Assembly: GCA_022509045.1 (NCBI GenBank)
Contig: JAFLTZ010000004.1
Span: forward strand, 1 to 48,212
Length of the DNA stretch: 48,212 bases
Direction: 5' to 3'
Source: Muribaculaceae bacterium
GTDB taxonomy: Bacteria; Bacteroidota; Bacteroidia; Bacteroidales; Muribaculaceae
Shown: one piece after another, positions 17,558-27,544 of the stretch
How positions within the stretch are numbered: the first letter of the stretch is position 1
Layout of the letters: each line of letters begins with the position of its first letter
Position numbers and translations under genes: made by a program
Notes under the pieces: generated by a model
Databases searched by the model: none
Told to the model about the DNA's origin: nothing
What the model saw: only the letters and a program-made list of their open reading frames with translations

Positions 17558-20542
17558 ATGTCGGATAACACCATTAAAATCAGTAAAGCAGCTAAAGACC
17601 TTAATGTAGGCTTCTCAAAGCTCATCGATTTCCTTCGTAAAAAGGATATTGAAGTTGAGTCGAGCCCTAACGCCCGTATTTCACAAGAGCAATATGAATT
17701 GCTCACGCAGGCTTTTAAAAGTGATAAAGATGATAAAGCAAAATCATCAAAACTCACTTCCGACCGCAATTTAAAAGCGGCTAAAAAAACTGAACGTCCG
17801 GAAGTGCAAGAAATACCAACAGTAGTGACACCTACCGCCGGTCCGAAAATTATAGGAATGATTGACCTTTCATCAAAGAAAGGGAGAGAGCCAAATACGC
17901 AACCGGTTGCCGAGAAAAAGCCTGTCGCTGAAAAACCGGATGCAGCGCCTGCACAGAAAAAGGAAGAGGTGAAACCTGTGGAACTACAGCCTGTAAAACC
18001 GAAAACAAAAGAGGGTGCAGAAAAACCTGTTGCAACTAAAGTTTCAGAAACCAAACCTAAATCGGAATCTGCTAAGAAATCTGAGCCTAAAAAGGTTGTA
18101 TCTGAAACAAAACCTCATAATGAAACGGTTAAAGCGAAAGAGGAAGCCAAACCTGCGGTTCAGGAAGAGCCTAAACCATTAGCTGAATCTCCAAAACAGG
18201 AGAAACCTGAGGAGGTTTTTAAACTTGGTGTGCCGAAAACCAACGTAAACATCAACGTGGTAGGGAAAATAGACTTATCTTCTCTTAACCAAACTACGCG
18301 CCCTAAAAAGAAAACAAAAGAAGAACGTAAGAACGAGCGAATCGCAAAAGAGAAGGCTCGCCACGCTGTTTCAACCGGGAATGTGGCTAATAAAGATGCT
18401 GCACAGCAAACGCCACAACAAGGCAATCCCGATAAGAAAAAACGCCGTCGTATAAGTGCCGAAAAGGTAGATATTGAGAAAAGTGGCAGTCAAATTAAAG
18501 ATTTTGGCAATCAACAAAGAAACGGCAAGAAAGGTGGTGCCGATGCACTGCATCGTCATGACGGTCAAGGTGGACAAAAAGAAGGTAAAGGCTCTTGGAA
18601 GAAAGAAAAAGGCTCACGTCGCCAATTTATTCCCGAGGTCAATGAAGAAGATGTTCAACGCCAAGTAAAAGAAACACTTGCACGTCTCACCAATAAGCCA
18701 CAAAATAAAGCGGCTAAATGGCGCAAAGAGAAACGCGATGATTTCCGCAATCGTGAGCGGGAAGCTGCAGAAGCAGAAGCAGAAGAAAGCAAAGTACTCA
18801 AACTCACTGAATTTGTCACCGCCAATGACCTTGCAATTATGATGGATGTGCCAATAAACAATGTGATTGCCACATGCATGAATCTTGGCGTTATGGTGTC
18901 TATAAACCAACGCCTCGATGCAGAAACCATCAATATTGTCGCTGACGAATTCGGATTTAAAACCGAATATGTAAGTGCAGAAGTAGTTGAAGCTATAAAT
19001 ACTGAACAAGAGGACAGTGAAGACGACTTAATTCCACGTGCACCAATTGTTACGGTAATGGGACACGTCGATCATGGTAAGACCTCACTTCTCGACTATA
19101 TTCGTAAAGCTAATGTAATTGCCGGAGAAGCCGGTGGTATTACTCAACATATAGGTGCATATAATGTAAAGCTCTCTGATGGCAGAAGAATTACATTCCT
19201 CGACACTCCTGGTCACGAGGCATTCACCGCTATGCGCGCACGTGGAGCCAAGGTTACCGACCTTGTGATTATCATAGTTGCTGCCGATGACAGTGTAATG
19301 CCACAAACAGTGGAAGCTATCAACCACGCGAGTGCCGCCGGGGTTCCTATTATTTTTGCTATCAATAAGATTGACAAACCGGGAGCTAATCCCGACAAGA
19401 TTAAGGAAGAACTTGCCAACATGAATTATCTTGTTGAAGATTGGGGTGGTAAATATCAATCACAGGAAATATCAGCCAAAACAGGTTTAGGTATTGATGA
19501 ATTGATGGAAAAAGTGCTTTTGGAAGCAGAAATGCTTGAATTGAAAGCAAATCCAAATAAAAAAGCCTCAGGTTCTATAATAGAATCCTCTCTTGACAAA
19601 GGTCGTGGATATGTAGCAACGGTACTCGTACAAGCCGGGACATTGCATGTAGGTGATATCGTACTTGCCGGCACACACTATGGCAAAGTCAAAGCAATGT
19701 TTAATGAACGTAACGAACGTATCAAGGAGGCAGGTCCTTCTGTTCCTGCGCTTATTTTGGGTCTTGACGGTGCACCAACAGCCGGTGACAAATTCAATGT
19801 TATGGATTCCGACCAGGAAGCAAGAGAAATTGCCAACAAACGTGAACAGTTGCAACGCGAACTTGGATTACGTACTCAAGTACATCTTACACTCGAAGAA
19901 ATCGGTCGTCGCCGTGCTATCGGAAACTTCAAAGAACTCAACATTATTGTAAAAGGCGATGTGGACGGTTCTATTGAAGCTCTAAGCGACTCTCTCATAA
20001 AACTTTCTACTCCGGAAGTACAGGTAAATGTATTGCACAAAGGTGTGGGTGCTATCAGCGAGAGCGATGTCACTCTTGCAGCAGCATCAGATGCCATAAT
20101 CATCGGATTCCAAGTGCGACCATCTGTAGCAGCAAAACGACTCGCAGAGAAAGAAGGTGTAGAAATACGTTTGTATTCTATCATTTATGCCGCCATCGAA
20201 GAAATAACGCAAGCTATTGAAGGTATGCTTGCACCGGAACTAAAAGAAGAAATTATTGGTAATGCAGAAGTACTCCAAACATACCATATCTCTAAGGTCG
20301 GAACAATTGCCGGAGGTATCGTTCGCGACGGTAAAATCAAGCGTGGTTGCAAAGTACGCGTAATCCGCGACGGTATTGTACGCTATACCGGTGATCTCGG
20401 CTCACTTAAGAGATTTAAAGACGATGTGAAGGAGGTTGCGTCCGGGTATGATTGCGGACTTAGTGTTGCCGGATATAATGACATTAAAGAAGGTGATATT
20501 ATAGAGGCATTCGAAGAAGTTACTGTAAAGAAAAGTCTTTAA
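17558..20542 (+). CDS. infB: Translation initiation factor IF-2
   Basis: A 994-residue IF-2. A long N-terminal region (about 60-400) is rich in Lys, Glu and Pro with many near-repeats ([17 protein letters not shown]). Then come an IF2_N-like helical domain, the GTPase domain with [22 protein letters not shown] and SAKTG, and the domains that bind initiator tRNA. The C-terminal part is complete, ending near [15 protein letters not shown]. It delivers fMet-tRNA to the 30S subunit. It follows nusA by 68 bp and is followed by a terminator. The size of the low-complexity extension is usual for this phylum. Confidence 0.97.
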   Translation: MSDNTIKISKAAKDLNVGFSKLIDFLRKKDIEVESSPNARISQEQYELLTQAFKSDKDDKAKSSKLTSDRNLKAAKKTERPEVQEIPTVVTPTAGPKIIGMIDLSSKKGREPNTQPVAEKKPVAEKPDAAPAQKKEEVKPVELQPVKPKTKEGAEKPVATKVSETKPKSESAKKSEPKKVVSETKPHNETVKAKEEAKPAVQEEPKPLAESPKQEKPEEVFKLGVPKTNVNINVVGKIDLSSLNQTTRPKKKTKEERKNERIAKEKARHAVSTGNVANKDAAQQTPQQGNPDKKKRRRISAEKVDIEKSGSQIKDFGNQQRNGKKGGADALHRHDGQGGQKEGKGSWKKEKGSRRQFIPEVNEEDVQRQVKETLARLTNKPQNKAAKWRKEKRDDFRNREREAAEAEAEESKVLKLTEFVTANDLAIMMDVPINNVIATCMNLGVMVSINQRLDAETINIVADEFGFKTEYVSAEVVEAINTEQEDSEDDLIPRAPIVTVMGHVDHGKTSLLDYIRKANVIAGEAGGITQHIGAYNVKLSDGRRITFLDTPGHEAFTAMRARGAKVTDLVIIIVAADDSVMPQTVEAINHASAAGVPIIFAINKIDKPGANPDKIKEELANMNYLVEDWGGKYQSQEISAKTGLGIDELMEKVLLEAEMLELKANPNKKASGSIIESSLDKGRGYVATVLVQAGTLHVGDIVLAGTHYGKVKAMFNERNERIKEAGPSVPALILGLDGAPTAGDKFNVMDSDQEAREIANKREQLQRELGLRTQVHLTLEEIGRRRAIGNFKELNIIVKGDVDGSIEALSDSLIKLSTPEVQVNVLHKGVGAISESDVTLAAASDAIIIGFQVRPSVAAKRLAEKEGVEIRLYSIIYAAIEEITQAIEGMLAPELKEEIIGNAEVLQTYHISKVGTIAGGIVRDGKIKRGCKVRVIRDGIVRYTGDLGSLKRFKDDVKEVASGYDCGLSVAGYNDIKEGDIIEAFEEVTVKKSL

Positions 20543-20552
20543 TTATACAATG

Positions 20553-20595
20553 CTCCCGACTATATATTTTCATTATCGGTCGGGAGTATATTTTA
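20553..20595 (+). terminator. Intrinsic terminator of the rimP-nusA-infB operon
   Basis: CTCCCGAC (20553-20560) pairs with GTCGGGAG (20579-20586), followed by an AT-rich tail (TATATTTTATT). It separates infB from folK. Confidence 0.75.
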
Positions 20596-20604
20596 TTAAT
20601 TGCG

Positions 20605-21015
20605 GTGAAAATATATCTTAATATTGGGACAAACCTTGGCAATCGTATTGCAAACCTAAAACATGCAATTTTAGCTATTGAATCTGAATTGCATTGTAAG
20701 GCTGTGGTTAGCGATATAATATCATCTGTACCATGGGGATTTGCAAGCAAAAATTTTTTCTACAATCAAGGCGTTATGATAGATGTTGATATAGAACCGT
20801 ATGAGTTACTGGACACTACCCAGAAAATTGAAAAAAACCTTGGAAGCAAAGCACACAGAGATGCTGCAGGTAATTATTTAGATAGAATTATAGATATTGA
20901 TATTGTTGATATGGAAGGCGTAAAAATACGTAGCGAACGACTCGTGCTACCACATCCACATCTCTATGACCGCCCATTTTTCCTTATACCTTACCTTATG
21001 CTTAAAGGGTTTTAA
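20605..21015 (+). CDS. folK: 2-amino-4-hydroxy-6-hydroxymethyldihydropteridine pyrophosphokinase (FolK), GTG start
   Basis: A 136-residue protein that begins at a GTG; no ATG fits the conserved N-terminus KIYLNIGTNLGNRIANL, which matches the FolK start (GSN-GD-R pattern). The HPPK signature appears as DRIIDIDIV, and LVLPHPHLYDRPFFLIPY matches the conserved C-terminal motif. The enzyme transfers pyrophosphate from ATP to the pterin in folate synthesis. It is somewhat shorter than the E. coli enzyme (about 158 residues). It lies just after the infB terminator and 14 bp before the LRR gene. Confidence 0.88.
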   Translation: MKIYLNIGTNLGNRIANLKHAILAIESELHCKAVVSDIISSVPWGFASKNFFYNQGVMIDVDIEPYELLDTTQKIEKNLGSKAHRDAAGNYLDRIIDIDIVDMEGVKIRSERLVLPHPHLYDRPFFLIPYLMLKGF

Positions 21016-21029
21016 CAAAATTATGTGAT

Positions 21030-22475
21030 ATGAAAAAGTTGGAATCTGAACACAAAGTTCTTATTGATATTTTCAAAGCCTTAGATGGCGTCAATTGGAA
21101 TATTAAAGATAATTGGTGCTCTGATAAGCCTATCAGTGAATGGTTTGGTATTACCATTAATAAAAACGGCAAAGTGGTTGCGTTATCATTAACGGCAAAT
21201 AATTTAACAGGCACTATTCCTCATTCGATAGGGCGCCTTAAATATTTAAAACATTTAAATCTTAGCAGGAACAACATTCGCGGTTTCATTCCGAAAGAGA
21301 TAGGAATGTTGGTAAGTTTGGCGGATTTACACTTGGGCGATAATAAATTTACAGGTTCTATCCCTTCGGAAATTGGAAATTTAAAACATCTATCGCATCT
21401 GACATTAAACAATAATAAATTTACCGGACTTATTCCCGATGAGATCGGGATGTTAACTAAACTAAGATCTGTTGATTTATCAAACAACAAGCTGTCTGGT
21501 GCAATTCCTGCAAAATTTTCAAATCTAACAATCCTGAAAGAGTTATTTCTAAATTACAATAGCATATCTGATTCCATCCCTGCAGAATTTGGCGAACTGA
21601 AACAGTTGAAATATTTATTGTTGAATAATAATAAACTTACCGGCTCTATTCCTCCTGAAATCGGCAAAATGGCAAAACTCTCAATGTTGCAACTGAGTGA
21701 TAATAACTTAACCGGAGCTATTCCTGAAGAGATTGGTAATTTAACCAAACTGAATAGTTTGTTGTTGGACAACAATAAACTTACCGGAAAACTTCCGGCC
21801 GGGCTCATGAGATTGGCAAGACTAAAGTATTTATCGGTGACCAATAATCAATTAACAGACGACTTGCCTACGAGACTTATGCAGTTGCCGAAATTAGAAA
21901 AACTGAATCTATATAATAATCAGCTGACCGGTGAGGTGCTTGAAAAATGGAAAAAAATCCCTATTTTTAAAACAGGGTGGGGAAATATAATCGCCGGTAA
22001 TAATTTTTATTTAGAAAGTTCGTCGCTTGAGGCCCCGTTTTTTCATGTTACGAGTTACAATAAAGGACATATTAAGCTTAATGCTGACGAAATTTATGCC
22101 AAACATCGATATACAATTCTGCACCAATCGCAAAACGGAGTCATTGATAAGAAACTCCTCAAGTTATTTAAGCAATACACCAATTCTGAAATTGAAATTG
22201 TGAGCTACACATCATACTATAAAGCGGCTGAACGTATGGCCTTAACACTTCTGAATAATCCGGCAGAAGAAGGCGAAGTTATGTGGTGCGTGGTGCACTC
22301 TACTGAAAACAATTCCATTTTGGGAAATGAACTACCATATCAGAATTGGTATCCATCGGTAACAGAGAAAATTGAATCTATATATACTATTGTTGACAAA
22401 ACGGGTAAGATAGTTTATATAGATTCAAATATAGACAACATTGCTGTATATATCGACGTATATTTGACCCTGTAA
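21030..22475 (+). CDS. Cytoplasmic plant-type leucine-rich-repeat protein with an unknown C-terminal domain
   Basis: A 481-residue protein with no signal peptide or membrane segment. Residues 1-55 resemble the plant LRR N-cap (LIDIFKALDGVNW, then W--C, then FGITINKNGKVVAL). About ten repeats of 24 residues follow (about 56-310), with the consensus LTGSIPPEIGKMAKLSML, the plant-type form. Residues 315-481 carry no LRR; the stretch SIYTIVDKTGKIVYIDS resembles the end of TlpA/thioredoxin-like folds, and an earlier segment (HRYTILHQSQNG) sits where the CxxC would be, but the cysteines are absent. I infer a protein-binding role with a degenerate thioredoxin-like domain; this is a guess. It converges with the DUF3256-like gene 10 bp away. 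Confidence 0.8.
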   Translation: MKKLESEHKVLIDIFKALDGVNWNIKDNWCSDKPISEWFGITINKNGKVVALSLTANNLTGTIPHSIGRLKYLKHLNLSRNNIRGFIPKEIGMLVSLADLHLGDNKFTGSIPSEIGNLKHLSHLTLNNNKFTGLIPDEIGMLTKLRSVDLSNNKLSGAIPAKFSNLTILKELFLNYNSISDSIPAEFGELKQLKYLLLNNNKLTGSIPPEIGKMAKLSMLQLSDNNLTGAIPEEIGNLTKLNSLLLDNNKLTGKLPAGLMRLARLKYLSVTNNQLTDDLPTRLMQLPKLEKLNLYNNQLTGEVLEKWKKIPIFKTGWGNIIAGNNFYLESSSLEAPFFHVTSYNKGHIKLNADEIYAKHRYTILHQSQNGVIDKKLLKLFKQYTNSEIEIVSYTSYYKAAERMALTLLNNPAEEGEVMWCVVHSTENNSILGNELPYQNWYPSVTEKIESIYTIVDKTGKIVYIDSNIDNIAVYIDVYLTL

Positions 22476-22485
22476 ATTGATTCGA

Positions 22486-23163
22486 CTATTCTATAATCGA
22501 AAAGACATTTTTAGCAGGTTTCACTTTATATGTGATAGAATTCTTAAAATACGACGAGATTTGGTCATAATCCTCCGCACTTAGATATTCCTTTATGTTT
22601 AAGTGTGCTGTAATAGTATTTTCATTTCGATTTATAGTGTAATATACAATAGGAATATCCGCCAAGGCAATAACATCAGCTTTTGAAAGGCTACTGTTTT
22701 TCTCGATTTTTAACATGAAATCTTCAATTGTAGATGGTTTCCAATTACTATTTAATGGATAACCATTTGCACTAAACACCTTAATATTCCCATCGGAAGT
22801 CGGAATACTATATGTGAAGTTTGCAATAATCATAGATGATTGCTCCGGTTGTGGTGCCCATAATTCAATTGTTACACCTTTTGATATCTTTACACATACA
22901 TACTCTGTAGTTGCAGCCAAGAGTTTACTTTTGCCATTAAGCGCATTCTCTACTTCCTTATCTATATTGCTATCGAAATAATCCAGCATATCAAGACGTT
23001 GTAATTTCGGAATCAAATCAAAGATTCCAGCCGGATCTTCTTTGAAAAATGCCCGAGTATCGGCTTTCACTTGTTTGGCACTCTTCGATACAGCACTCAC
23101 TTGAAAACATACGCCTAAAATCAATATTATTCCGGCGACAACTGTATATAAGGTTTTGTTCAT
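22486..23163 (-). CDS. DUF3256-like periplasmic protein
   Basis: A 225-residue protein with a type I signal peptide (MNKTLYTVVAGIILILG, SAV site). The segment IFDLIPKLQRLDMLDYFDSN, followed by ALNGKSKLLAAT and EYVCVKISKGVTIEL, resembles Bacteroidetes DUF3256 proteins as I recall them. No catalytic motif is apparent. Its ATG overlaps the stop of the DEAD-box helicase gene by 4 bp, so it is co-transcribed and coupled with it. Function is unknown. Confidence 0.72.
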   Translation of the reverse strand: MNKTLYTVVAGIILILGVCFQVSAVSKSAKQVKADTRAFFKEDPAGIFDLIPKLQRLDMLDYFDSNIDKEVENALNGKSKLLAATTEYVCVKISKGVTIELWAPQPEQSSMIIANFTYSIPTSDGNIKVFSANGYPLNSNWKPSTIEDFMLKIEKNSSLSKADVIALADIPIVYYTINRNENTITAHLNIKEYLSAEDYDQISSYFKNSITYKVKPAKNVFSIIE

Positions 23164-24935
23164 CTTCTTTTCTTTTTCTTTTTTTTATCAGAATTGATAA
23201 AGATATCGTAGTTACCATGCTTCCCTTCAGATAATGTCACGGATTTATCTTCTTTTTTATTTTTTCCACGTGACTCCGATTTATAATCTTTATCTGACTG
23301 AGCTATTTCACAATACACACGTTTTCCATAAAACTCAGCATGTTTGAGTGCTCCAATCACTTTTTTGCTTTGTCCGTTTCTTACGTCAAACAACGAATAT
23401 GACGGCATCAAATCAATACGACCAACATCTATACGTTGTCCTTTCACATTTCTGTTTATCATTTCAATGAGATTCGGAGCGAAAAAACCATCTGCTTTAC
23501 CGAGATTGATATATACACGTTCATATCCTTTTTCTCCCACTCGTCTATCCTTGTCCTCCGCTGATGGAATTTCACGTTCTTTTTTCTTTTTACGTTCTTT
23601 GCGGCTTTCCGGCAAATCAAGTTTGGGAGCATCCTTATAGTATGCAATAAGTCGATTAAATTCAAGAGAAAAAACTCTTTTTAACAAATCAGCCTCATTA
23701 AGCCAACCAAGTTTCTTCGAAATACCGGGCATATAATCCGCTATCTCGCTTTCATCGACTTCAACATTCTCTATACGATCAGCAAGGTTATACAACTGTC
23801 TTTCTACAATATCACGCGGGGTTGGGGCTTCTTTACGTTCAAATGTCTTACCTATTCGTTTTTCTATATCTCGAAGTTTCCCTTTCTCTTTTGAATGAAC
23901 AATTGCTATCGACACACCATTTTTGCCAGCTCTACCTGTACGACCGCTACGGTGAGTATAAGTAGCAATATCATCAGGCAAACCATAATTGATAATGTGG
24001 GTCAAATCGTCGACATCCAAACCACGCGCTGCAACATCTGTTGCAACGAGTAATTGCAGATTGCGGTCACGGAATTTTTTCATCACCGCGTCGCGTTGCG
24101 ATTGAGACAAATCACCGTGTAAAGCATCTGCATTGTAGCCCTCCTGCATGAGCTTTTCAGAGATTTCCTGCGTGTCACGACGAGTACGGCAGAAGATAAT
24201 ACCGTATATATTCGGTAAATAATCTACAATTCGCTTAAGAACATTATATTTGTCGCGTGCCGCTACAAGATAATATGTATGCTTTACGTTTTCTGCACCT
24301 TCATTGCGGGAACCTACCACAAACTCCTCCGGACTATGCATATATTTTTTTGCAATCTTTGCTATTTCATTAGGCATGGTAGCCGAAAACATTAGCATTT
24401 TCCTATCATCGGGCACAGAGGCTAAAATTTCATCAATACTTTCGAGAAATCCCATATTCAGCATTTCATCTGCTTCATCGAGGATTACAGTATGTACATC
24501 CTTAAGCTTTACTACTTTGCGCTTTATAAGATCAATAAGACGCCCCGGAGTTGCCACAATTATCTGTACACCTTTTTTCAGTGCCGATATTTGGCCTTCT
24601 ATACTTGAGCCCCCATATACCGGTAACACTTTAAGTCCATGTATGTATTTAGAGAAATCGGCAAGGTCTCCACTAATCTGAAGACAAAGTTCACGTGTCG
24701 GTGCTATAATTAATGCTTGAGGAGCATGATTGTCAATATTAGTTCTCTGTATCACCGGCAATCCGAAAGCAGCAGTCTTGCCGGTACCTGTTTGTGCCAA
24801 CGCCACTACATCGTTATCATTGTTTAGCAGATGCGGAATCACAAGCTGCTGAATAGGCATCGGAATCTCAAATCCCATATCGGCAATTGCTCTTAGCAGA
24901 TCCTCTCGGACACCTAATTCTTCAAACGAATTCAT
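23160..24935 (-). CDS. DEAD-box ATP-dependent RNA helicase (DeaD/CsdA-like)
   Basis: From the ATG at 24935 the product is 591 residues; an ATG at 24956 is in frame, but it is only about 8 bases from the predicted transcription start. The helicase motifs are all present: FEELG, AQTGTGKT (47-54), PTRELCLQ, DEAD (153-156), SAT in MFSATMP, and HRSGRTGRAG. A DbpA-type RNA-binding domain (about 465-540; ERVYINLGKADGFFAPNL) follows, with a Lys/Arg-rich tail ending in a run of lysines. It unwinds RNA, probably in ribosome assembly or cold adaptation. The coding end overlaps the DUF3256-like gene. Confidence 0.94.
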   Translation of the reverse strand: MNSFEELGVREDLLRAIADMGFEIPMPIQQLVIPHLLNNDNDVVALAQTGTGKTAAFGLPVIQRTNIDNHAPQALIIAPTRELCLQISGDLADFSKYIHGLKVLPVYGGSSIEGQISALKKGVQIIVATPGRLIDLIKRKVVKLKDVHTVILDEADEMLNMGFLESIDEILASVPDDRKMLMFSATMPNEIAKIAKKYMHSPEEFVVGSRNEGAENVKHTYYLVAARDKYNVLKRIVDYLPNIYGIIFCRTRRDTQEISEKLMQEGYNADALHGDLSQSQRDAVMKKFRDRNLQLLVATDVAARGLDVDDLTHIINYGLPDDIATYTHRSGRTGRAGKNGVSIAIVHSKEKGKLRDIEKRIGKTFERKEAPTPRDIVERQLYNLADRIENVEVDESEIADYMPGISKKLGWLNEADLLKRVFSLEFNRLIAYYKDAPKLDLPESRKERKKKKEREIPSAEDKDRRVGEKGYERVYINLGKADGFFAPNLIEMINRNVKGQRIDVGRIDLMPSYSLFDVRNGQSKKVIGALKHAEFYGKRVYCEIAQSDKDYKSESRGKNKKEDKSVTLSEGKHGNYDIFINSDKKKKKKRR

Positions 24936-24970
24936 ATTATAGTCTTTTAATCTCATTTGTAACTATAATA

Positions 24971-24978
24971 CAAAAGTA
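24971..24978 (-). promoter_or_regulatory. -7 promoter element of the DEAD-box helicase
   Basis: Minus-strand TACTTTTG matches TAnnTTTG. Predicted start is near 24964, giving a leader of about 29 bases to the preferred ATG, which helps choose that start. Confidence 0.5.
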
Positions 24979-25003
24979 GGCATAAAAACTGATGTTTTAA
25001 AAT

Positions 25004-25480
25004 TTACTTGTATATCAGAGCAGAAGCATAAGCCATTATCCCCTTTCCTCTTCCGGTAAAACCGAGGTGCTCTGTGGTGGTAGCTTTTACGGAAACTCTA
25101 TTTGGTTCCACACCCATACATTTAGACATTTCTAATTGCATCTTCGGTATAAACGGTTTCATTTTGGGCTGTTCTGCACATATGGTAATATCAACATTCC
25201 CTATTTTCCACCCATTTTCAGTCAACAAGGACACGACATGCGACAATAGTTTCCGGCTATCAATTCCTTTGTATTTAGGATCGGTGTCGGGAAAATGGTA
25301 GCCTATATCCCGTAATGCGGCAGCTCCGAGCAGCGCATCGCATAATGCGTGAATTGCAACATCTGCATCCGAATGTCCGAGTAACCCCAAAGGATAATCG
25401 AATTTTATACCGCACAGCCACAATTCCCTACCCTCTACGAGTTTGTGAACATCAATTCCGTTACCTACACGAATATCCAT
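25004..25480 (-). CDS. ispF: 2-C-methyl-D-erythritol 2,4-cyclodiphosphate synthase (IspF)
   Basis: A 158-residue enzyme of the usual length. The metal-binding residues are present: Asp10 and His12 in GIDVHKL, and His44 in VAIHALCDAL. The HSDADV segment and the conserved AALRDIGYHFPDTDP, plus the C-terminal TTTEHLGFTGRGKGIMA, confirm the family. It catalyses the fifth step of the non-mevalonate isoprenoid pathway. It is 17 bp downstream of the PorV-like gene and likely shares its transcript. Confidence 0.97.
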   Translation of the reverse strand: MDIRVGNGIDVHKLVEGRELWLCGIKFDYPLGLLGHSDADVAIHALCDALLGAAALRDIGYHFPDTDPKYKGIDSRKLLSHVVSLLTENGWKIGNVDITICAEQPKMKPFIPKMQLEMSKCMGVEPNRVSVKATTTEHLGFTGRGKGIMAYASALIYK

Positions 25481-25497
25481 TGTTGAAGTACAGTTTA

Positions 25498-26697
25498 TTA
25501 ACGACGTGTGACGAGATTTTTCAAACCTTCCAGGTCGAACGTAAGAGAAAATCTTAGCGTTTGGTCCAATGGAGAACTTTGTGCAGTTGCAATCATATAT
25601 GCAGCATCTATCGTCACTATATTCAGCGAGAATCCTGCACCGAAACCAAAATATTTTCTATTACCTTTAAGCGCATTTTCGTTATAATATCCGGCTCGCA
25701 ATGAGAACTGGTGATTGTATGTATATTCTGCGCCAATGGAAAAGTTTATTTCTTTAAGTTCTTCTGAAAAACCACCCGGGGCATCCCCGAACGACTTAAA
25801 TATACCGGTTATCGGTGACATATCTTTCCAATCTTGTAATGCTTCTTCATATTCTTTGGTTCCCTCGGTAGTCTCAGGAAAATCAGAGATTCTTGGGCGC
25901 GTGGGAACAAGCAACTTGTTAAAATCCACAGAAAGAGCGAGTGAGTGATAATCGGCTAACGGAAATGCGAAAGTTGTACCCAATTTCAAATTTGTCGGCA
26001 GAAACGCCATTTCGTTTCCACCATCCATCGACACTTTAGAACCGATGTTGGATATATTGAAACCCCACGACCATTGACATTCACTACGTCCTATAAGCGG
26101 ATATGTAGTATAATATCCCGATATATCCGCAGCAAATGCCGAACTACCCGACATATCTTGATTATAATCGGTAAAGCCTAAATTGGTATATACATATCTG
26201 AGAGCAACACCCATAGAAAATTTCTCAGACAGTTTTCTGGAATAGCCAACATCAAACGACATTTCATAGGGGCTAATTGAAGCCATAAGTTCTCCATCAT
26301 TGGTAGTCATCGGTATTTCACCGAGTGAGAAATAGCGCAATGATGCAGAAACAGCCTGATTGTCACCACTTCCTATTTTCCAATATCCTGCCAGATTAGC
26401 AAGATATATATCATTCACCAATTTACGCAACCATGGAGTGTACGAAATTGACACACCAGCCTGACTATAAGCAAATGCGTATTTTGACGGATTCCAGTAC
26501 TGTGAATTCACATCCGGCTCGGTAGCAGCACCTATATCACCCATTGATGCACCACGAGCATCCGGTGCAATATATAGTGATGTCACACCGGTTTGAACCG
26601 GATTGAACTCGTTTTTCTGAGCGTTAAGCGTAAGAACCGAAGCAAAAGCCATGGCACAGATTAGTAAACACCGATATGTATAAGTGATTTTAATCAT
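25498..26697 (-). CDS. porV: PorV-like type IX secretion outer-membrane protein
   Basis: A 399-residue protein with a signal peptide (LICAMAFASVLTLNAQ) and a FadL-like beta-barrel. The opening VQTGVTSLYIAPDARGASMG and the SQYWNPSKYAFA segment match PorV/LptO of type IX secretion, a protein that carries secreted substrates from the translocon to the attachment complex. The barrel ends in LRFSLTFDLEGL. It is upstream of ispF. No C-terminal-domain cargo protein is evident elsewhere in this window, so whether the full secretion system exists cannot be told here. Confidence 0.85.
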   Translation of the reverse strand: MIKITYTYRCLLICAMAFASVLTLNAQKNEFNPVQTGVTSLYIAPDARGASMGDIGAATEPDVNSQYWNPSKYAFAYSQAGVSISYTPWLRKLVNDIYLANLAGYWKIGSGDNQAVSASLRYFSLGEIPMTTNDGELMASISPYEMSFDVGYSRKLSEKFSMGVALRYVYTNLGFTDYNQDMSGSSAFAADISGYYTTYPLIGRSECQWSWGFNISNIGSKVSMDGGNEMAFLPTNLKLGTTFAFPLADYHSLALSVDFNKLLVPTRPRISDFPETTEGTKEYEEALQDWKDMSPITGIFKSFGDAPGGFSEELKEINFSIGAEYTYNHQFSLRAGYYNENALKGNRKYFGFGAGFSLNIVTIDAAYMIATAQSSPLDQTLRFSLTFDLEGLKNLVTRR

Positions 26698-26831
26698 TCT
26701 AATTCAGTTAAATTACACAACGATTCGGTCATCATTCACTTTGATGCGAAAAAACCTATATCTATAAAACTGAATTATATGCCGATTATTGCATCGGACT
26801 CACTTTTTTTAATTCTCAATAGCAGAATATC

Positions 26832-27425
26832 TTATTTTACGTGCATCGATAATATGGATTCGCCATTAATAGTCGCTGTTATATGCATATCGCGATATAA
26901 TGTTATTGATTCCATGTTAGGTATTCCAATGAGAATATAGTCTCCTATTTTGAGTGTAAAATATCTGCTTACATTTGAAATCAAATTATCTATAGCCACA
27001 TTTGATTCCGATACCTGAAAATTCCACACTATAGTATCATTTACTTTGATATTGAATCTCGTTTCAGCATCTATAACATGTGGTTCTTCTATGGTCTTAA
27101 GATTGCTCAGAATTGCAGCCCCGTCAAAACTCGTCGCCAAATCTGTCGGCTCATTTCTTGATTTTAACGATTCAAAAAGTGTTTGTGCCGTCACACACAC
27201 AGCTACTCCTACAGCATTATAATATCTGTGGGCAAATTTCGGCGCGATATTTTTGCCTAACCGACATATCTGCAACATCATAGCCGGACGTGCAGTAAAT
27301 TGTGTATCGAAATCGGGAATATAAAAAGGCTTCCCGTCCTTGAGCAGAGAAGAATCTGCCATCAACGATAATTGTGGCTCTTTTTGAGACTTTGGTTCAA
27401 TTGGGAAAAAATTTAATATTTTCAT
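26832..27425 (-). CDS. FAH-fold protein lacking the metal ligands (probable pseudoenzyme)
   Basis: A 197-residue protein whose middle (GKNIAPKFAHRYYNAVGVAV, then TAQTLFESLKSRNEP and ATSFDGAA) aligns by eye with fumarylacetoacetate-hydrolase-family proteins (GKNI..KFAH..YD..G.G.DFTARDLQ). The three acidic metal ligands seem lost: the E-x-E of the YEVEL segment is Arg46 and Ala48 here, and the Asp of GIDFTARD is Cys77. The rest of the fold, including the C-terminal beta region with KIGDYILIGIP, is kept. A frameshift is not apparent, so loss of catalysis with retention of the fold is inferred. It has its own -7 element and is divergent from the MscS gene. Confidence 0.7.
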   Translation of the reverse strand: MKILNFFPIEPKSQKEPQLSLMADSSLLKDGKPFYIPDFDTQFTARPAMMLQICRLGKNIAPKFAHRYYNAVGVAVCVTAQTLFESLKSRNEPTDLATSFDGAAILSNLKTIEEPHVIDAETRFNIKVNDTIVWNFQVSESNVAIDNLISNVSRYFTLKIGDYILIGIPNMESITLYRDMHITATINGESILSMHVK

Positions 27426-27453
27426 CTATATACACCAATCCGATTATTTATTG

Positions 27454-27490
27454 CAAAGTTAATGTAATTTCGAAAATATTCTTATCTTTG
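27454..27490. promoter_or_regulatory. Divergent promoters of the FAH-fold and MscS genes
   Basis: TAACTTTG on the minus strand (27461 to 27454) and TATCTTTG on the plus strand (27483-27490) each match TAnnTTTG and face apart. The -33 boxes are weak in both. Confidence 0.5.
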
Positions 27491-27544
27491 TCATTGTAAA
27501 ATCAGAATTTTCAACGCAATTCATCATTGCATTAATATTACGAC

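Noticed and set aside
17524-18054. Ser/Phe-rich 176-codon open frame opposite the start of infB
   Set aside because: Produced by the low-complexity Lys/Pro/Glu region of infB read backwards.
21200-21950. Regularly spaced similar DNA segments that look like a tandem array or CRISPR
   Set aside because: They are the 72-bp coding periods of the leucine-rich repeats, not identical repeats with unique spacers.
26780-26815. Short inverted repeat CCGAT/ATCGG near a T-run as a terminator after the FAH-fold gene
   Set aside because: Only 5 bp of stem, and the T-run lies on the wrong side for that gene.
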